Source of the DNA: Nitrosospira multiformis
GTDB lineage: Bacteria; Pseudomonadota; Gammaproteobacteria; Burkholderiales; Nitrosomonadaceae
Direction: 5' to 3'
DNA: 64,000 bases
Assembly (NCBI RefSeq): GCF_900103165.1
Contig: NZ_FNKY01000001.1
Location: forward strand, 2,666,001 to 2,730,000
Below, piece by piece: positions 44,228 to 53,658 of this stretch. Both the position numbers and the translations under genes were made by a program. The notes below the pieces were generated by a model, which worked only from the letters and a program-made list of their open reading frames with translations, made no database searches and had not been told where the DNA came from. The stretch's first letter is position 1. Each line of letters opens with the position of its first letter.

Positions 44228-44908
44228 TCAAGATCGATAGATACGGCTATATTGCACTTCATGCTGCATGGACAACAGCGACAGCCCCGGCGCCCAGTTG
44301 GACAACTCGTCGTCTTCGAGCACCTGGGCGTGGCGGGCTGCCGCTTCGATTGCAGGATGCAGGGAAAGCAGTAATCTCTGACCGGAAACCTGCCCAAGCG
44401 GAATGGATTTCACGCATACCAGCATCTGGTTCTCGACCATTGAAAATAACAGGCCAAGCAATGCAGCTTCATGCGACACGTCCAGCGCTTCTGCTGCAAA
44501 CGCAAACGCCGTCGGCAACGGAATCTCTGGCTGACTGGCCATTATCTTCAGAAGAGCATCGTCAGCCACTTTCAACTCCCCCATCAGTTTACTCAGCGAA
44601 TATCCCATTTGGATGGTTTCCGCACGGAACTCGGCAGTATCGCGGGCAGCGACGAAACACTCTGTCCAATAGGTAACCGCCGCCCGGTCCCGCGCCGCAA
44701 ACCCTTTCAACAGCCGCCACAACACAGGTGCTTCGAAATCTGCTACCACGCCAAGCGCCTCGGTGATCCAGGCGCGGGCCGAACTTTCGTCGTGGACCGC
44801 GCCTGCCTCGATGGCTGCTTCCAGACCCTGCGAATAGGTATACGCACCAACCGGGAGTGAGGGGCTTGCCAGCTGCAGTAAACGTAACAGGAGTGTTGCT
44901 TGCATCAT
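44228..44908 (-). CDS. ureF: Urease accessory protein UreF
   Basis: A 226-residue helical protein that works with UreD and UreG in the activation complex. Recognisable segments are LQLASPSLPVGAYTYSQGLE at the N terminus, then SARAWITEALGVVADFEAPV and a typical C-terminal SLLSMQHEVQYSRIYRS. Two adjacent ATGs occur at the start; the second (44905) has the better distance to GGAG. It follows ureE by 19 bp. Confidence 0.95.
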   Translation of the reverse strand: MMQATLLLRLLQLASPSLPVGAYTYSQGLEAAIEAGAVHDESSARAWITEALGVVADFEAPVLWRLLKGFAARDRAAVTYWTECFVAARDTAEFRAETIQMGYSLSKLMGELKVADDALLKIMASQPEIPLPTAFAFAAEALDVSHEAALLGLLFSMVENQMLVCVKSIPLGQVSGQRLLLSLHPAIEAAARHAQVLEDDELSNWAPGLSLLSMQHEVQYSRIYRS

Positions 44909-44927
44909 GATCTCCGATCCTCTATTT

Positions 44928-45461
44928 CTACTGTTTGTCCGACGGACGGTGAATCTTCTGGCGCACCGGAATCGGGGCCAGCGGGCCATGCCCGTGGGAA
45001 TGGCCGTGACCATCGCCATCACCATGATGATGATGGCCCCCGCCGCTGTATGCCCCCGCTTCCGGTTCGAATTGCGCACTTTCTTCCCCTACCGTCGCAC
45101 CCAATCCCTCCAGCATTCCCTTTAGCACGCTATCCTGGCAGATACGCAGAAAACCGTCTCCCACTTGGGTCTGCGTGTGACGGTTGCCTAGGTGAAACGC
45201 ACAGCGCATCAAATCGTGCGGGGTTTGGCACGTAATCCGGTAAGTGGGCTCTTGTGCCGCGACAATTTGCACTACCCTGCCGTCATCGCCCCTGAGCAGA
45301 TCATTGTTGCGCAACACGGTCCCGCGCGCGGTGAGGATGGCGACCTCCTCACCGGACGTAAGCGCGGTACGCAGACGGCTGTTCTCGCGCAACTCGTAAG
45401 GAAGCACGAGTTGCGCGAAGATCGAATCCGCTTGCGCTATCTTGGTATTTAGCGTAAGCAT
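44928..45461 (-). CDS. ureE: Urease nickel metallochaperone UreE
   Basis: A 177-residue nickel chaperone. The peptide-binding N-terminal domain is followed by the metal-binding domain with HLGNRHTQTQVGDGFLRI, whose CAFHLGNRH segment holds the conserved interface histidine. The C terminus has a histidine-rich tail (GGGHHHHGDGDGHGHSHGHG) able to store several nickel ions, like Klebsiella UreE. It starts 5 bp after ureC. Confidence 0.95.
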   Translation of the reverse strand: MLTLNTKIAQADSIFAQLVLPYELRENSRLRTALTSGEEVAILTARGTVLRNNDLLRGDDGRVVQIVAAQEPTYRITCQTPHDLMRCAFHLGNRHTQTQVGDGFLRICQDSVLKGMLEGLGATVGEESAQFEPEAGAYSGGGHHHHGDGDGHGHSHGHGPLAPIPVRQKIHRPSDKQ

Positions 45462-45466
45462 ATCTG

Positions 45467-47173
45467 TTAAAACAGAAAGTAGCGTTGCGCCATCGGCAGA
45501 ACATCTTCCGGCCCGCAGGTCAGAAGTTGACCATCCGCCCTTACTTCGTAGGTCTCCGGATCAACTTCCATCTTGGGGGTCGCGCCATTGTGAATCATGT
45601 CCTTCTTGCGCAGATTCCGCGTGTTCTTGACGGCAATCAGGTTCTTGTCCAGTTTCAGGGTGTCGACAAGACCTTTATCAAGGGCCGCTTGCGATGTGAA
45701 GGTGAAGCACGATGTCTTGATGCCCCCGCCGTATCCGCCAAACATGTAGCGGTAGTGCACGGGCTGGGGAGTGGGAATCGAAGCATTCGGATCGCCCATC
45801 AGCGACGCCGCAATCATGCCGCCTTTCAGGATCATGGAAGGCTTGACGCCAAAGAACGCGGGCCGCCATAGAACCAGATCCGCGTACTTGCCCACTTCAA
45901 CCGAACCAATCGCGTGCGCAACGCCGTGCGTGATGGCCGGGTTGATGGTGTATTTCGCAATGTAGCGCTTGACCCGGAAGTTGTCGTTCTTCGAGTTGTC
46001 TTCCTGCAACGAGCCGCGCTGCGTCTTCATCTTATGCGCGGTCTGCCAGGTGCGCGTTACCACTTCGCCAATGCGCCCCATTGCCTGGGAATCCGACGAC
46101 ATCATCGAAATCGCGCCCATGTCATGCAGGATATCCTCGGCCGCAATCGTTTCCTTGCGAATGCGCGATTCGGCGAAGGCAAGATCCTCGGCGATATTCG
46201 CATGCAGGTGATGGCATACCATCAGCATGTCAAGGTGCTCATCCAGCGTATTGACGGTATAGGGCCGGGTCGGGTTGGTGGATGACGGCAAAACGTTGTC
46301 CAGGCCTACGACCGCGATGATGTCCGGTGCGTGACCGCCGCCGGCGCCTTCGGTATGGAACGTGTGTATGGTCCGGTCCTTGAATGCAGCAACCGTGTTC
46401 TCCAGGTAACCGCCTTCGTTGATGGTGTCCGTATGGATAGCGACCTGAATGTCGTATTTATCCGCAACGTTCAGGCAGTTGTCGATCGCCGCATAGGTCG
46501 TGCCCCAGTCCTCGTGCAGCTTGAGCCCGCATGCACCGGCCAGAATCTGTTCTTCATTCGGCGTGGGCAGGCTGACGTTGCCCTTGCCGAAAAAGCCGGT
46601 GTTCATGACTAGGCCGTCGGATGCCTGCAGCATGGAGTGAATGTGCCACGGACCCGGCGTACAGGTAGTGGCCGCCGTGCCCACTGCCGGACCAGTACCG
46701 CCGCCCAGCATGGTGGTGATGCCGTTCATCATCGCGTCTTCGGCCTGCTGCGGACAGATGAAGTGAATGTGGCTGTCGATGCCGCCGGCTGTGACAATCA
46801 AACCCTCGCCGGCAATGATTTCCGTGGCAGCACCGATCGCCATGGTGACGTCGGGCTGAATGTCCGGATTGCCCGCCTTGCCGATTGCTCCAATCTTGCC
46901 GCCTTTCAGGCCTATGTCAGCCTTGACGATGCCCCAATGGTCAATAATGACTGCATTGGTAATCACCGTATCCATTACGTCGGCGTGGTTGCGCTGCGAT
47001 TGGCCCATGCCGTCGCGTATCACCTTGCCGCCGCCGAATTTCACCTCTTCGCCATAGGTGGTGAAGTCCTTCTCGATTTCAATGAAAAGTTCCGTGTCGG
47101 CCAGGCGAACGCGATCCCCTGTCGTGGGGCCCATCATCTCGACATAGGCGTGGCGGGATATTTTAAAAGTCAT
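45467..47173 (-). CDS. ureC: Urease alpha subunit UreC
   Basis: The 568-residue catalytic subunit, full length. It hydrolyses urea to ammonia and carbamate at a di-nickel centre. Visible active-site elements: HIHFICPQQ (nickel-binding histidines), [11 protein letters not shown] with the carbamylated lysine, [17 protein letters not shown], and [16 protein letters not shown]; the flap region [19 protein letters not shown] carries the catalytic histidine. The end matches family ending ([12 protein letters not shown]). The ribosome-binding site and 36-bp gap after ureB indicate an operon. Confidence 0.97.
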   Translation of the reverse strand: MTFKISRHAYVEMMGPTTGDRVRLADTELFIEIEKDFTTYGEEVKFGGGKVIRDGMGQSQRNHADVMDTVITNAVIIDHWGIVKADIGLKGGKIGAIGKAGNPDIQPDVTMAIGAATEIIAGEGLIVTAGGIDSHIHFICPQQAEDAMMNGITTMLGGGTGPAVGTAATTCTPGPWHIHSMLQASDGLVMNTGFFGKGNVSLPTPNEEQILAGACGLKLHEDWGTTYAAIDNCLNVADKYDIQVAIHTDTINEGGYLENTVAAFKDRTIHTFHTEGAGGGHAPDIIAVVGLDNVLPSSTNPTRPYTVNTLDEHLDMLMVCHHLHANIAEDLAFAESRIRKETIAAEDILHDMGAISMMSSDSQAMGRIGEVVTRTWQTAHKMKTQRGSLQEDNSKNDNFRVKRYIAKYTINPAITHGVAHAIGSVEVGKYADLVLWRPAFFGVKPSMILKGGMIAASLMGDPNASIPTPQPVHYRYMFGGYGGGIKTSCFTFTSQAALDKGLVDTLKLDKNLIAVKNTRNLRKKDMIHNGATPKMEVDPETYEVRADGQLLTCGPEDVLPMAQRYFLF

Positions 47174-47209
47174 TTTTTACTCCTCTGTAGGTTATTGGCG
47201 GGCGTGGCG

Positions 47210-47536
47210 CTATTTCAGCTTGCCCATCACTTTCTGGTTAAATCCGTATACCGCCCGGTCCCCGCCCAGCTCGACCAGCTCGATGGTGCGCTCCTGGCCT
47301 GGCTCAAAACGCACAGCCGTACCCGCCATGATATTCAGGCGCATGCCGTAGGCCTCCTCCCGCTCAAAGTTCATCGCGGAATTGACCTCGTAAAAATGAA
47401 AGTGTGAACCGATTTGTATGGGCCGGTCGCCGCCATTGGAAACCTTCAACGATTTGGTCTTTCTGCCAACATTCAGTTGGATGTCACCGGGCTGGGTAAA
47501 TATTTCTCCCGGAATTAGGGGTAATCTTGCCATCAT
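47210..47536 (-). CDS. ureB: Urease beta subunit UreB
   Basis: A 108-residue structural subunit. Typical segments are [40 protein letters not shown] and GYGMRL-type [20 protein letters not shown]. Two adjacent ATGs occur; the one at 47533 is better spaced from AGGAG. It is a separate gene, 15 bp after ureA, as in Klebsiella-type operons. Confidence 0.96.
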   Translation of the reverse strand: MMARLPLIPGEIFTQPGDIQLNVGRKTKSLKVSNGGDRPIQIGSHFHFYEVNSAMNFEREEAYGMRLNIMAGTAVRFEPGQERTIELVELGGDRAVYGFNQKVMGKLK

Positions 47537-47550
47537 GATCTCCTGATTTT

Positions 47551-47853
47551 TTAGGGAATGGGGTTGTGAACCGTCACCAGCTTGGTGCCGTCCGGAAAGG
47601 TCGCCTCAACCTGGATATCCGGGATCATTTCGGGAACCCCTTCCATCACCTCGCCTCGCTTCAGCACGCGCGTGCCTTCCGCCATCAGCGCCGCCACGGA
47701 ATGCCCGTCTCGCGCCCCCTCCATCACCGCACAGGTGATCAGCGCAACCGCCTCCGGATAATTGAGCTTCAGGCCCCGTGCCTTGCGCCGTTCCGCAACT
47801 AATCCGGCAGTAAATATCTGCAGCTTGTCTTTCTCTCTTGGTGTAAGGTCCAT
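47551..47853 (-). CDS. ureA: Urease gamma subunit UreA
   Basis: The 100-residue gamma subunit ([20 protein letters not shown] ... [20 protein letters not shown]), normal length, with GGAGGAAGC before the start. A 117-bp gap separates it from ureD and contains AT-rich DNA (TTAAATTAACAATTGTTTTA), which also survives ahead of the ureA stub at 36004; a second promoter could lie here. Confidence 0.96.
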   Translation of the reverse strand: MDLTPREKDKLQIFTAGLVAERRKARGLKLNYPEAVALITCAVMEGARDGHSVAALMAEGTRVLKRGEVMEGVPEMIPDIQVEATFPDGTKLVTVHNPIP

Positions 47854-47969
47854 TGCTTCCTCCTCGTTAAATTAACAATTGTTTTACTTCTTCTACTTCT
47901 TTTAACACCGCTACCACCTGATGCTTCTCTTATCGGATACCAAAAACATGCCGTTTCACTGAAAAGACA

Positions 47970-48911
47970 TCACGTTTTCCACATACGCGGAACCATTGCC
48001 TCACGGCCAAGCATAGCCGGGCGGAGCAGACCCCAGATATGCAGCATTACCTGTCGTGCCGTCTCGCTCGAGTTTCCTAGATAACGCGCCGTTATCACTG
48101 GTTTCAGCTGCGAGATACCGAGATGGCCGGCCCCTTTTGCGATTTCTCCCGCCTCTTCGCGCGCAGCCGCCAGCACGGTGGGGGACACGGCCTTTCCCAC
48201 CGCGATCAGGGTGGCACAGATAGTGTTTCCTCCGAGTAGCAAAGGACTCTTCATGCCTGCACTGCCGCCTGCCAACCGGAGTTGCTCGAACCAGATCAAT
48301 TTGCCTTCGTATTGAATGCGGGTGCGCTGCCTGATCCGGCCGCTGGTGAATGATTCTCCTGAGGCCGTACGGCCAAAACAAAGAATTTCGCAACCGATAT
48401 AGCTTGCCTCTTTTTCCATCACGACGCGATGCTCAAGCTTCACATCCACATTATCGAAAAAAATGGTTTCCTGCGGCACCCATTCGAGCACGCCTTTTAC
48501 ACCGACATCGAGTCTTATAGCCTGGTGCGAGACATGACCATTAGCCTTGTACCATTTGGCCGCACCCGGGGTGGTGACCTGGGTGCTGGCTGTTGCGCCG
48601 ACGCGAGCGGAAATCTCCAACTGATCGCCGCCCACGACACCGCCCGGCGGATGTACGATGACAACCTGGCAAACCTCCCGCCCTTCGGGATAGAGTGGTT
48701 TTTGCACCAGCAGCGGACCGAAATGTTCCCGTTCCACTAAACGGGTGGCGCCTTCTTCCTTGCGGAAACCCAGCGACAACCGTGCCTGCAGAGGCGTATA
48801 GCCTGAATCCAGCTTCACGTCCGGCGAATCTTGCGTGGGATACAGGTGATGAACTGAAGCGGCAGGGTCCCGTCTGATGATGGATTCTTCCGCGTTAGGT
48901 ATTAAATGCAT
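47970..48911 (-). CDS. ureD: Urease accessory protein UreD
   Basis: A 313-residue scaffold that binds apo-urease and recruits UreF and UreG for nickel loading. Family segments include VVIVHPPGGVVGGDQLEISA, TPGAAKWYKANG, WVPQETIFFDNVDV and RWYLG-like VITARYLGNSSETARQVMLH. The start has only a weak ribosome-binding site. It lies 45 bp after the porin and leads the ure genes. In block A it has been lost entirely. Confidence 0.95.
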   Translation of the reverse strand: MHLIPNAEESIIRRDPAASVHHLYPTQDSPDVKLDSGYTPLQARLSLGFRKEEGATRLVEREHFGPLLVQKPLYPEGREVCQVVIVHPPGGVVGGDQLEISARVGATASTQVTTPGAAKWYKANGHVSHQAIRLDVGVKGVLEWVPQETIFFDNVDVKLEHRVVMEKEASYIGCEILCFGRTASGESFTSGRIRQRTRIQYEGKLIWFEQLRLAGGSAGMKSPLLLGGNTICATLIAVGKAVSPTVLAAAREEAGEIAKGAGHLGISQLKPVITARYLGNSSETARQVMLHIWGLLRPAMLGREAMVPRMWKT

Positions 48912-48956
48912 GTCTTGTTATCGATCATTTTATGGTTTTGATGAAGTATTAGGCGT

Positions 48957-50354
48957 TTACATCTGCAACTGGAAAGATAGTTTGAAGACATCCACCTTGT
49001 CGCCTATCACCCCGGGTGCATAATTCAAGCCTTTGGTGAAGAGGTCGCCATGCTGGTAATACGCCGAGATACGCGCATTGAAGCCATCAATGATGTAATT
49101 CACGCCCCCCTCGATCTCTTCACGGTTACTGCTATGATTCGGTTGGATACTGGTGAATCTGCCATACGGCTGGAATTTGCCGATACCCACCTTGACCGGT
49201 ATCAGATAAAGCCCGGTAACCGTCCAGGATTTTCCATCGAATACGCAAAAACAACCCGGATCGGCAAAAGCCTGAGAATTATAATTAGCGTAGAACTGCT
49301 TGTATTCCGCGTTTAACGTGGTTACCCCCAGGTTCCTCGGCAAGACTTTCTCGAACAGAAGATCGCCAACCAAACCAAGGAAGTCACTGCGATTGGCAAA
49401 TGATCCCGCGCCATTCTTCTGGTAATTTGCCCCGAACGCCAGCGCCAGGATGTCGCCCGCCTTGCCAAAATAGGTACTGCTGGTGTAATAACCCGGATTC
49501 TTTTCAGGATTCAGAAAATTGTAGGTGAAACGTCCCGCCCACGACACGTCATTTCCCTGGTTGGGTCCAATTGTGTTGGATGACTGCAACCCCCGGTATA
49601 CGCCCACCGCATAGCCCAGCGTACCCTTGATGAAGCCCGGTTCGACGCTGCCCCAGAAGGTGCCGCCGTCGTCACGGCCGTAACGCCCTGCGCCGTTGCT
49701 GCCGAATTTAACGCTGAAGTCTTGAGGAAAAAACGGTGTCTTGAAGGCGTCATGCGTCGCCTGGAAAAAAGGACCGCTCAATTCGCCCCGCTCCGTCGGC
49801 ACCAGCATGCGTCCGCCCCAGATGTTCACATACCGGTTGATCTCGACTTTCCCGATAGCGTCCAGAATGTTATAGGACATCTTGGGGTTATCCGCCGAAC
49901 TGGTGTTGTTACAGAAAAAACATTCCGTGTTGACTTCGAATTTGAGATATTTATGAACCTGCCCGTTTAAATACACCCGAGCATTGTCAATGCTGAAAGA
50001 ATCATTGTAACTGTCGGTCGCCTTGTTTTGGGCCCATATGCCCGAACCGCGGAAACCAATGCCTGCAGTAAACCATCGGGTCTCGTCAAGCGCCCATTTC
50101 GGCCCGCTCGGAAGCTTGAAATCCGTTGGACCCGCTGCAGGCTTCACCTCCGTTGCGCTTGTCATGGGCTGAATCTCTGTTGCACTCGCTGAAGGCGACA
50201 AAAACAAATAACCGACTATCAATACCGCCAGCAACATTGCCTGGACAAAGAAATTCTCTCTTTGTTTCCCAAGATCATTTCTTTGTGAAGCATTTTCGAC
50301 CAATGCTGTTTCATGGCCTATCATTTTATGTATTATTTTTTCAAAATATTTCAT
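48957..50354 (-). CDS. Outer-membrane porin, copy B
   Basis: A 465-residue barrel porin, mature region nearly identical to copy A from FKLPSGPKWALDETRWFTAG to the last residue. The first 75 or so residues differ: it has its own signal (QAMLLAVLIVGYLFLSPSAS) and an extra Thr/Pro-rich repeat (TEIQPMTSATEVKPAAGPT) before the mature barrel. It reads directly into ureD on the same strand with a 45-bp gap, so it is the first gene of the urease operon and probably the urea entry pore. A small patch near 49490-49560 differs from copy A by silent changes only. Confidence 0.88.
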   Translation of the reverse strand: MKYFEKIIHKMIGHETALVENASQRNDLGKQRENFFVQAMLLAVLIVGYLFLSPSASATEIQPMTSATEVKPAAGPTDFKLPSGPKWALDETRWFTAGIGFRGSGIWAQNKATDSYNDSFSIDNARVYLNGQVHKYLKFEVNTECFFCNNTSSADNPKMSYNILDAIGKVEINRYVNIWGGRMLVPTERGELSGPFFQATHDAFKTPFFPQDFSVKFGSNGAGRYGRDDGGTFWGSVEPGFIKGTLGYAVGVYRGLQSSNTIGPNQGNDVSWAGRFTYNFLNPEKNPGYYTSSTYFGKAGDILALAFGANYQKNGAGSFANRSDFLGLVGDLLFEKVLPRNLGVTTLNAEYKQFYANYNSQAFADPGCFCVFDGKSWTVTGLYLIPVKVGIGKFQPYGRFTSIQPNHSSNREEIEGGVNYIIDGFNARISAYYQHGDLFTKGLNYAPGVIGDKVDVFKLSFQLQM

Positions 50355-50829
50355 CTCTGAAAATTTCCTTTATATTTATTAACCTGACGTTTTGGATCAT
50401 GCATTGTTTATTTCCATAAGTCATTACTAAATACCCACAAATTATAAATTTTGTGTAGGAGAACTGTTCTTAAATGTATTACAGATAGGATGCGGATGAA
50501 ACTTGACAGTCGCGCTGGTTCTGAAAAGTCAAACGAAAAATATCTCCTAACAGACCCGGTTAAGGAGATTAATTTTTTAACCCTATGATTAAAAACATAT
50601 CTATTAATCTCCCATGGAACCGTACTTCTGTCCAATAGGAAACTCTCGTAGAATCCGTAAGATTCCGCCGTGGGCTGGAGTTTGTCAATAGGATGTGACG
50701 TGGTTTGCCTTTGGCGGCATATATACGGAATGAATTCGCACTCCATCATGAGTGACGCGATCAGAGTGCGATTAGAAAATAGCCTTACGGGCCCGAGTGG
50801 CCTGCACCAACCAGATTCAAAGGAAATAC
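50355..50829. promoter_or_regulatory. Divergent control region of porin B/urease and kinase B
   Basis: About 475 bp of mostly AT-rich DNA. It contains CGCACTC (50738) and GAGTGCG (50764), a 7-bp inverted repeat about 60 bp ahead of the kinase, and TGTAGGAGAA (50455), one reversed copy of the TTCTCCTACA-type motif of the 38-kb array. It is otherwise unrelated to the block A control region. Confidence 0.45.
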
Positions 50830-52800
50830 ATGCGAATTGGTGTTTTTATCAATTTTTGCCTTATCGTCACCGTACTGGGACTCAGCCTGCTGATCTTTCT
50901 TTCCTCCCAGGTGCTGGGCACGTTGGATGAGATCACCGCCGCCGAGCGCCAGCAATACAAATCCCTGCAGCTCGCAAATGAGTTATTCCGGAGTTCCGAG
51001 GATCTCACCAAGATGGCTCGCAGCTACGTCACCACCGGCGACCCAATCTATGAACGATTCTTTTTCGAAATTCTCGACATCCGGAACGGCAAACTGCCCC
51101 GCCCTCGGGATTATCCGATCACCTACTGGGATGTAAACAATATGCCCTCGCCCACGCGAGATAGTGCCGTCTCCTTAATGGAGCTGATGCAGCGTGAAGG
51201 ATTCAGCGAACACGAACTCGACCTGCTGCGGCAATCGCAAAGGAATTCCGACAATCTGGTCAATCTGGAAAAACAGGCCTTCGCTGCCATCAAAGGCTTG
51301 TACGACGATGGGCACGGAAATTTCACCCGGTCGCACACGCCTGACCGCGATTTTGCCATCGACCTGCTGTTTGGCGAACGCTATACCGCCGAGAAAGCCA
51401 GGATCATGGCGCCCATCAGTCAGTTCATGCGGGAACTGGATCATCGCACCCAAACCACGATGAAGAATCTGCAGTCAAAGTTCCAGCAGCAGATCTTGCT
51501 GATACTAGGAATGCTTTGCAGCGGATTGCTCGTCGTGGCTGTGGCTACTGCCTACATGCGCCGCAATATCCTGCACCCGCTCAATTATCTCAGCCGGCAG
51601 GCGAGCAGCATCGCACAGGGCAGCTACTCTACCCGCTGCGACATCTCCACGCACAACGAAATCGCCGAGCTCGGTTCCGATTTCAATACCATGGCGGAAG
51701 CTATTGAGCATGAAATCATCAAACTCAAGCAGGTCAAAGAGTCATTACACGAGCGGCTGAAGGAGCTCAACTGTTTCTATTCAATCCGGCGCGGCATGGA
51801 GGCCGGGTCGCTGGAGGAAGTTTGCGGCACCATTTTTGTGCACCTGATCGCGGCGATGCGGTTTCCGCATATCTCCAGCATCAGAATCGAGCTCGACGGC
51901 AAGCAGTTTGTCTCCAACCAGTATGACCAGGATCATGCGCGCCGGTTACAAAAACAGATCATGGTATACGGCAAGGCATACGGCTGGATAATCGTATTCT
52001 ACCGCGAGGACCGGCCTTTCCTGCTGCCCGATGAGCAGAATCTGATCGACGTCATCGGGGACGATCTGGGGAAATGGCTGGAACGCAAGCAGGCGGAGGC
52101 ACGCATCCTGGTGGAACGGGAGCTGCGGGTGCGCGATGCCGCGATACGGGAATTTGCGGCGCACGTGGAGCGGATGCGGGAAGAAGACCGTAAATACATT
52201 GCCCGCGAGATTCACGATGAGCTGGGCCAGCTCCTGGCGGCATTGCACCTGGAAATCTCGCTGCTAAAGGGTGTGGAAGACAATAGAAAAAGGGTGGAAA
52301 TCGTCAGGCGCAACATGTCGGAGCTGGTGGACAAAGCGGATCAGAGCGTGCGCAACGTGGCCGAGCATCTGCGCCCGGCTTCACTGGAGTTGGGCATCAT
52401 CTCGGCTCTCAAAAAATTGACCGATGAGTACAGGAAACATAGCGGCGTAAGCTGCGTACTGCGACTGATGAAGGAACCCGTTGAGCTGGATGAAGATCAG
52501 ACCGTGGCGATATTCAGGATTGTGCAGGAATCCCTGACCAATGTGACCCGTCATGCCGCGGCAAGCCATGTCGAGATCATCTTGTCGCAGGAGGCGGGTG
52601 ACCTCCTGATTGAGGTGCGCGACAACGGCAAGGGGTTTGATGCGACAGGCGTTGTAGGGAAAAAATCATTTGGCCTGGTTGGAATGCGCGAGCGGGCAGC
52701 GGTGCTGGGGGGCCGTATCGATATTTCCAGCATGCCGCAGCAAGGAACCGTGGTCAAGGTACGCCTGCCGGTGAAAGATGCAAAGGGGTTTCGTGAATGA
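50830..52800 (+). CDS. Membrane sensor histidine kinase, copy B
   Basis: A 656-residue kinase with the architecture of copy A (39255): helix, periplasmic input domain, helix, HAMP, GAF-like linker, HisKA_3 (AREIHDELGQ) and HATPase (VRDNGKGF, GLVGMRERA). The ATG at 50830 (MRIGVFINFC) with AAAGGAAA upstream matches copy A; a frame-extended start at 50797 is unlikely. It is identical over long stretches and differs in the second membrane helix and last 50 codons. The regulator gene follows on the same strand at 52957, so this pair is in the standard arrangement, divergent from the porin-urease operon it may control. Confidence 0.93.
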   Translation: MRIGVFINFCLIVTVLGLSLLIFLSSQVLGTLDEITAAERQQYKSLQLANELFRSSEDLTKMARSYVTTGDPIYERFFFEILDIRNGKLPRPRDYPITYWDVNNMPSPTRDSAVSLMELMQREGFSEHELDLLRQSQRNSDNLVNLEKQAFAAIKGLYDDGHGNFTRSHTPDRDFAIDLLFGERYTAEKARIMAPISQFMRELDHRTQTTMKNLQSKFQQQILLILGMLCSGLLVVAVATAYMRRNILHPLNYLSRQASSIAQGSYSTRCDISTHNEIAELGSDFNTMAEAIEHEIIKLKQVKESLHERLKELNCFYSIRRGMEAGSLEEVCGTIFVHLIAAMRFPHISSIRIELDGKQFVSNQYDQDHARRLQKQIMVYGKAYGWIIVFYREDRPFLLPDEQNLIDVIGDDLGKWLERKQAEARILVERELRVRDAAIREFAAHVERMREEDRKYIAREIHDELGQLLAALHLEISLLKGVEDNRKRVEIVRRNMSELVDKADQSVRNVAEHLRPASLELGIISALKKLTDEYRKHSGVSCVLRLMKEPVELDEDQTVAIFRIVQESLTNVTRHAAASHVEIILSQEAGDLLIEVRDNGKGFDATGVVGKKSFGLVGMRERAAVLGGRIDISSMPQQGTVVKVRLPVKDAKGFRE

Positions 52801-52956
52801 TCTCATGCTGGCCGCCCGGCCTGACGAATCAAGCCGAACAAGCAACCTTCTAATCTGACGGCACATTCTTGACATTCTATTGGATATATTTTACCCGGCA
52901 TTGGCAAATCGACCAGAGTCCCCTCGCGTCAACTTGTCCCCGATGGAGTAACAGGC

Positions 52957-53592
52957 ATGATAATTAGAGTCTTTCTGGCTGATGACCATAGGCTTTTCCG
53001 GGACGGATTGAAACGGATTCTTGCTGAAACATCGGATATCGTCGTCGTCGGCGAGGCAACCGACGGACTCGAAGCCTTAAAGAAAATGCGCCATGGCGGA
53101 TGGGACGTGGCATTACTGGATGTCAGCATGCCGGGCATGAATGGGCTGGAAGTACTAAAACGGATAATGACCGATGATGCAAAACATCAGGTGCTGATGC
53201 TAAGTACGTATCATGAGGATGAATATGCTATCAGGACAATACGCGCAGGCGCATCCGCTTATCTCACCAAGAACAGTCCAATCGATCTGCTGATTTCTGT
53301 TATCCGGCGCTTGGCAAACGGAGGAAAATATATAGATCCGGAATTGGCGGAGAAATTACTGTTCGACCTCGGTCCAGCAGCTTCAATACCGCCACATTCC
53401 ATACTTTCCGATCGGGAACTCGATGTCCTCAAGCTTATCGCCGTTGGAATACCCTTAACGGAAATCTCGCAAAAGTTGGCATTAAGTGCCAAAACCGTGA
53501 GTACTTATCGTACCCGTATTCTGGAAAAAATGAATATGCAGAACAATGCTCAATTAGTCCGCTACGTAACCGAACACAAATTAATGGAGTAG
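52957..53592 (+). CDS. NarL-type response regulator, copy B
   Basis: A 211-residue two-component regulator: receiver with DDHRLF, phospho-Asp in VALLDVSMPGMNGLEVLKRI and Lys in YLTKNS; LuxR helix-turn-helix LALSAKTVSTYRTRILEKMN. GGAG lies 8 bases before the ATG. About 90 percent similar to copy A at 41342, and the parent or sister of the pseudogene at 58328. It is expected to take phosphate from kinase B. Confidence 0.93.
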   Translation: MIIRVFLADDHRLFRDGLKRILAETSDIVVVGEATDGLEALKKMRHGGWDVALLDVSMPGMNGLEVLKRIMTDDAKHQVLMLSTYHEDEYAIRTIRAGASAYLTKNSPIDLLISVIRRLANGGKYIDPELAEKLLFDLGPAASIPPHSILSDRELDVLKLIAVGIPLTEISQKLALSAKTVSTYRTRILEKMNMQNNAQLVRYVTEHKLME

Positions 53593-53658
53593 CCGGTTTA
53601 TGCCAACCCATGTTGATCTTTCCTGACCACTATACCACTATATATGAGTTCCTAAATC

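Noticed and set aside
45485-47407. Long plus-strand frames opposite ureC and ureB.
   Set aside because: They mirror the codon structure of the well-supported urease genes and have no independent homology. The same holds for long frames opposite the RND pump (55514-57614) and enolase (61561-62541).
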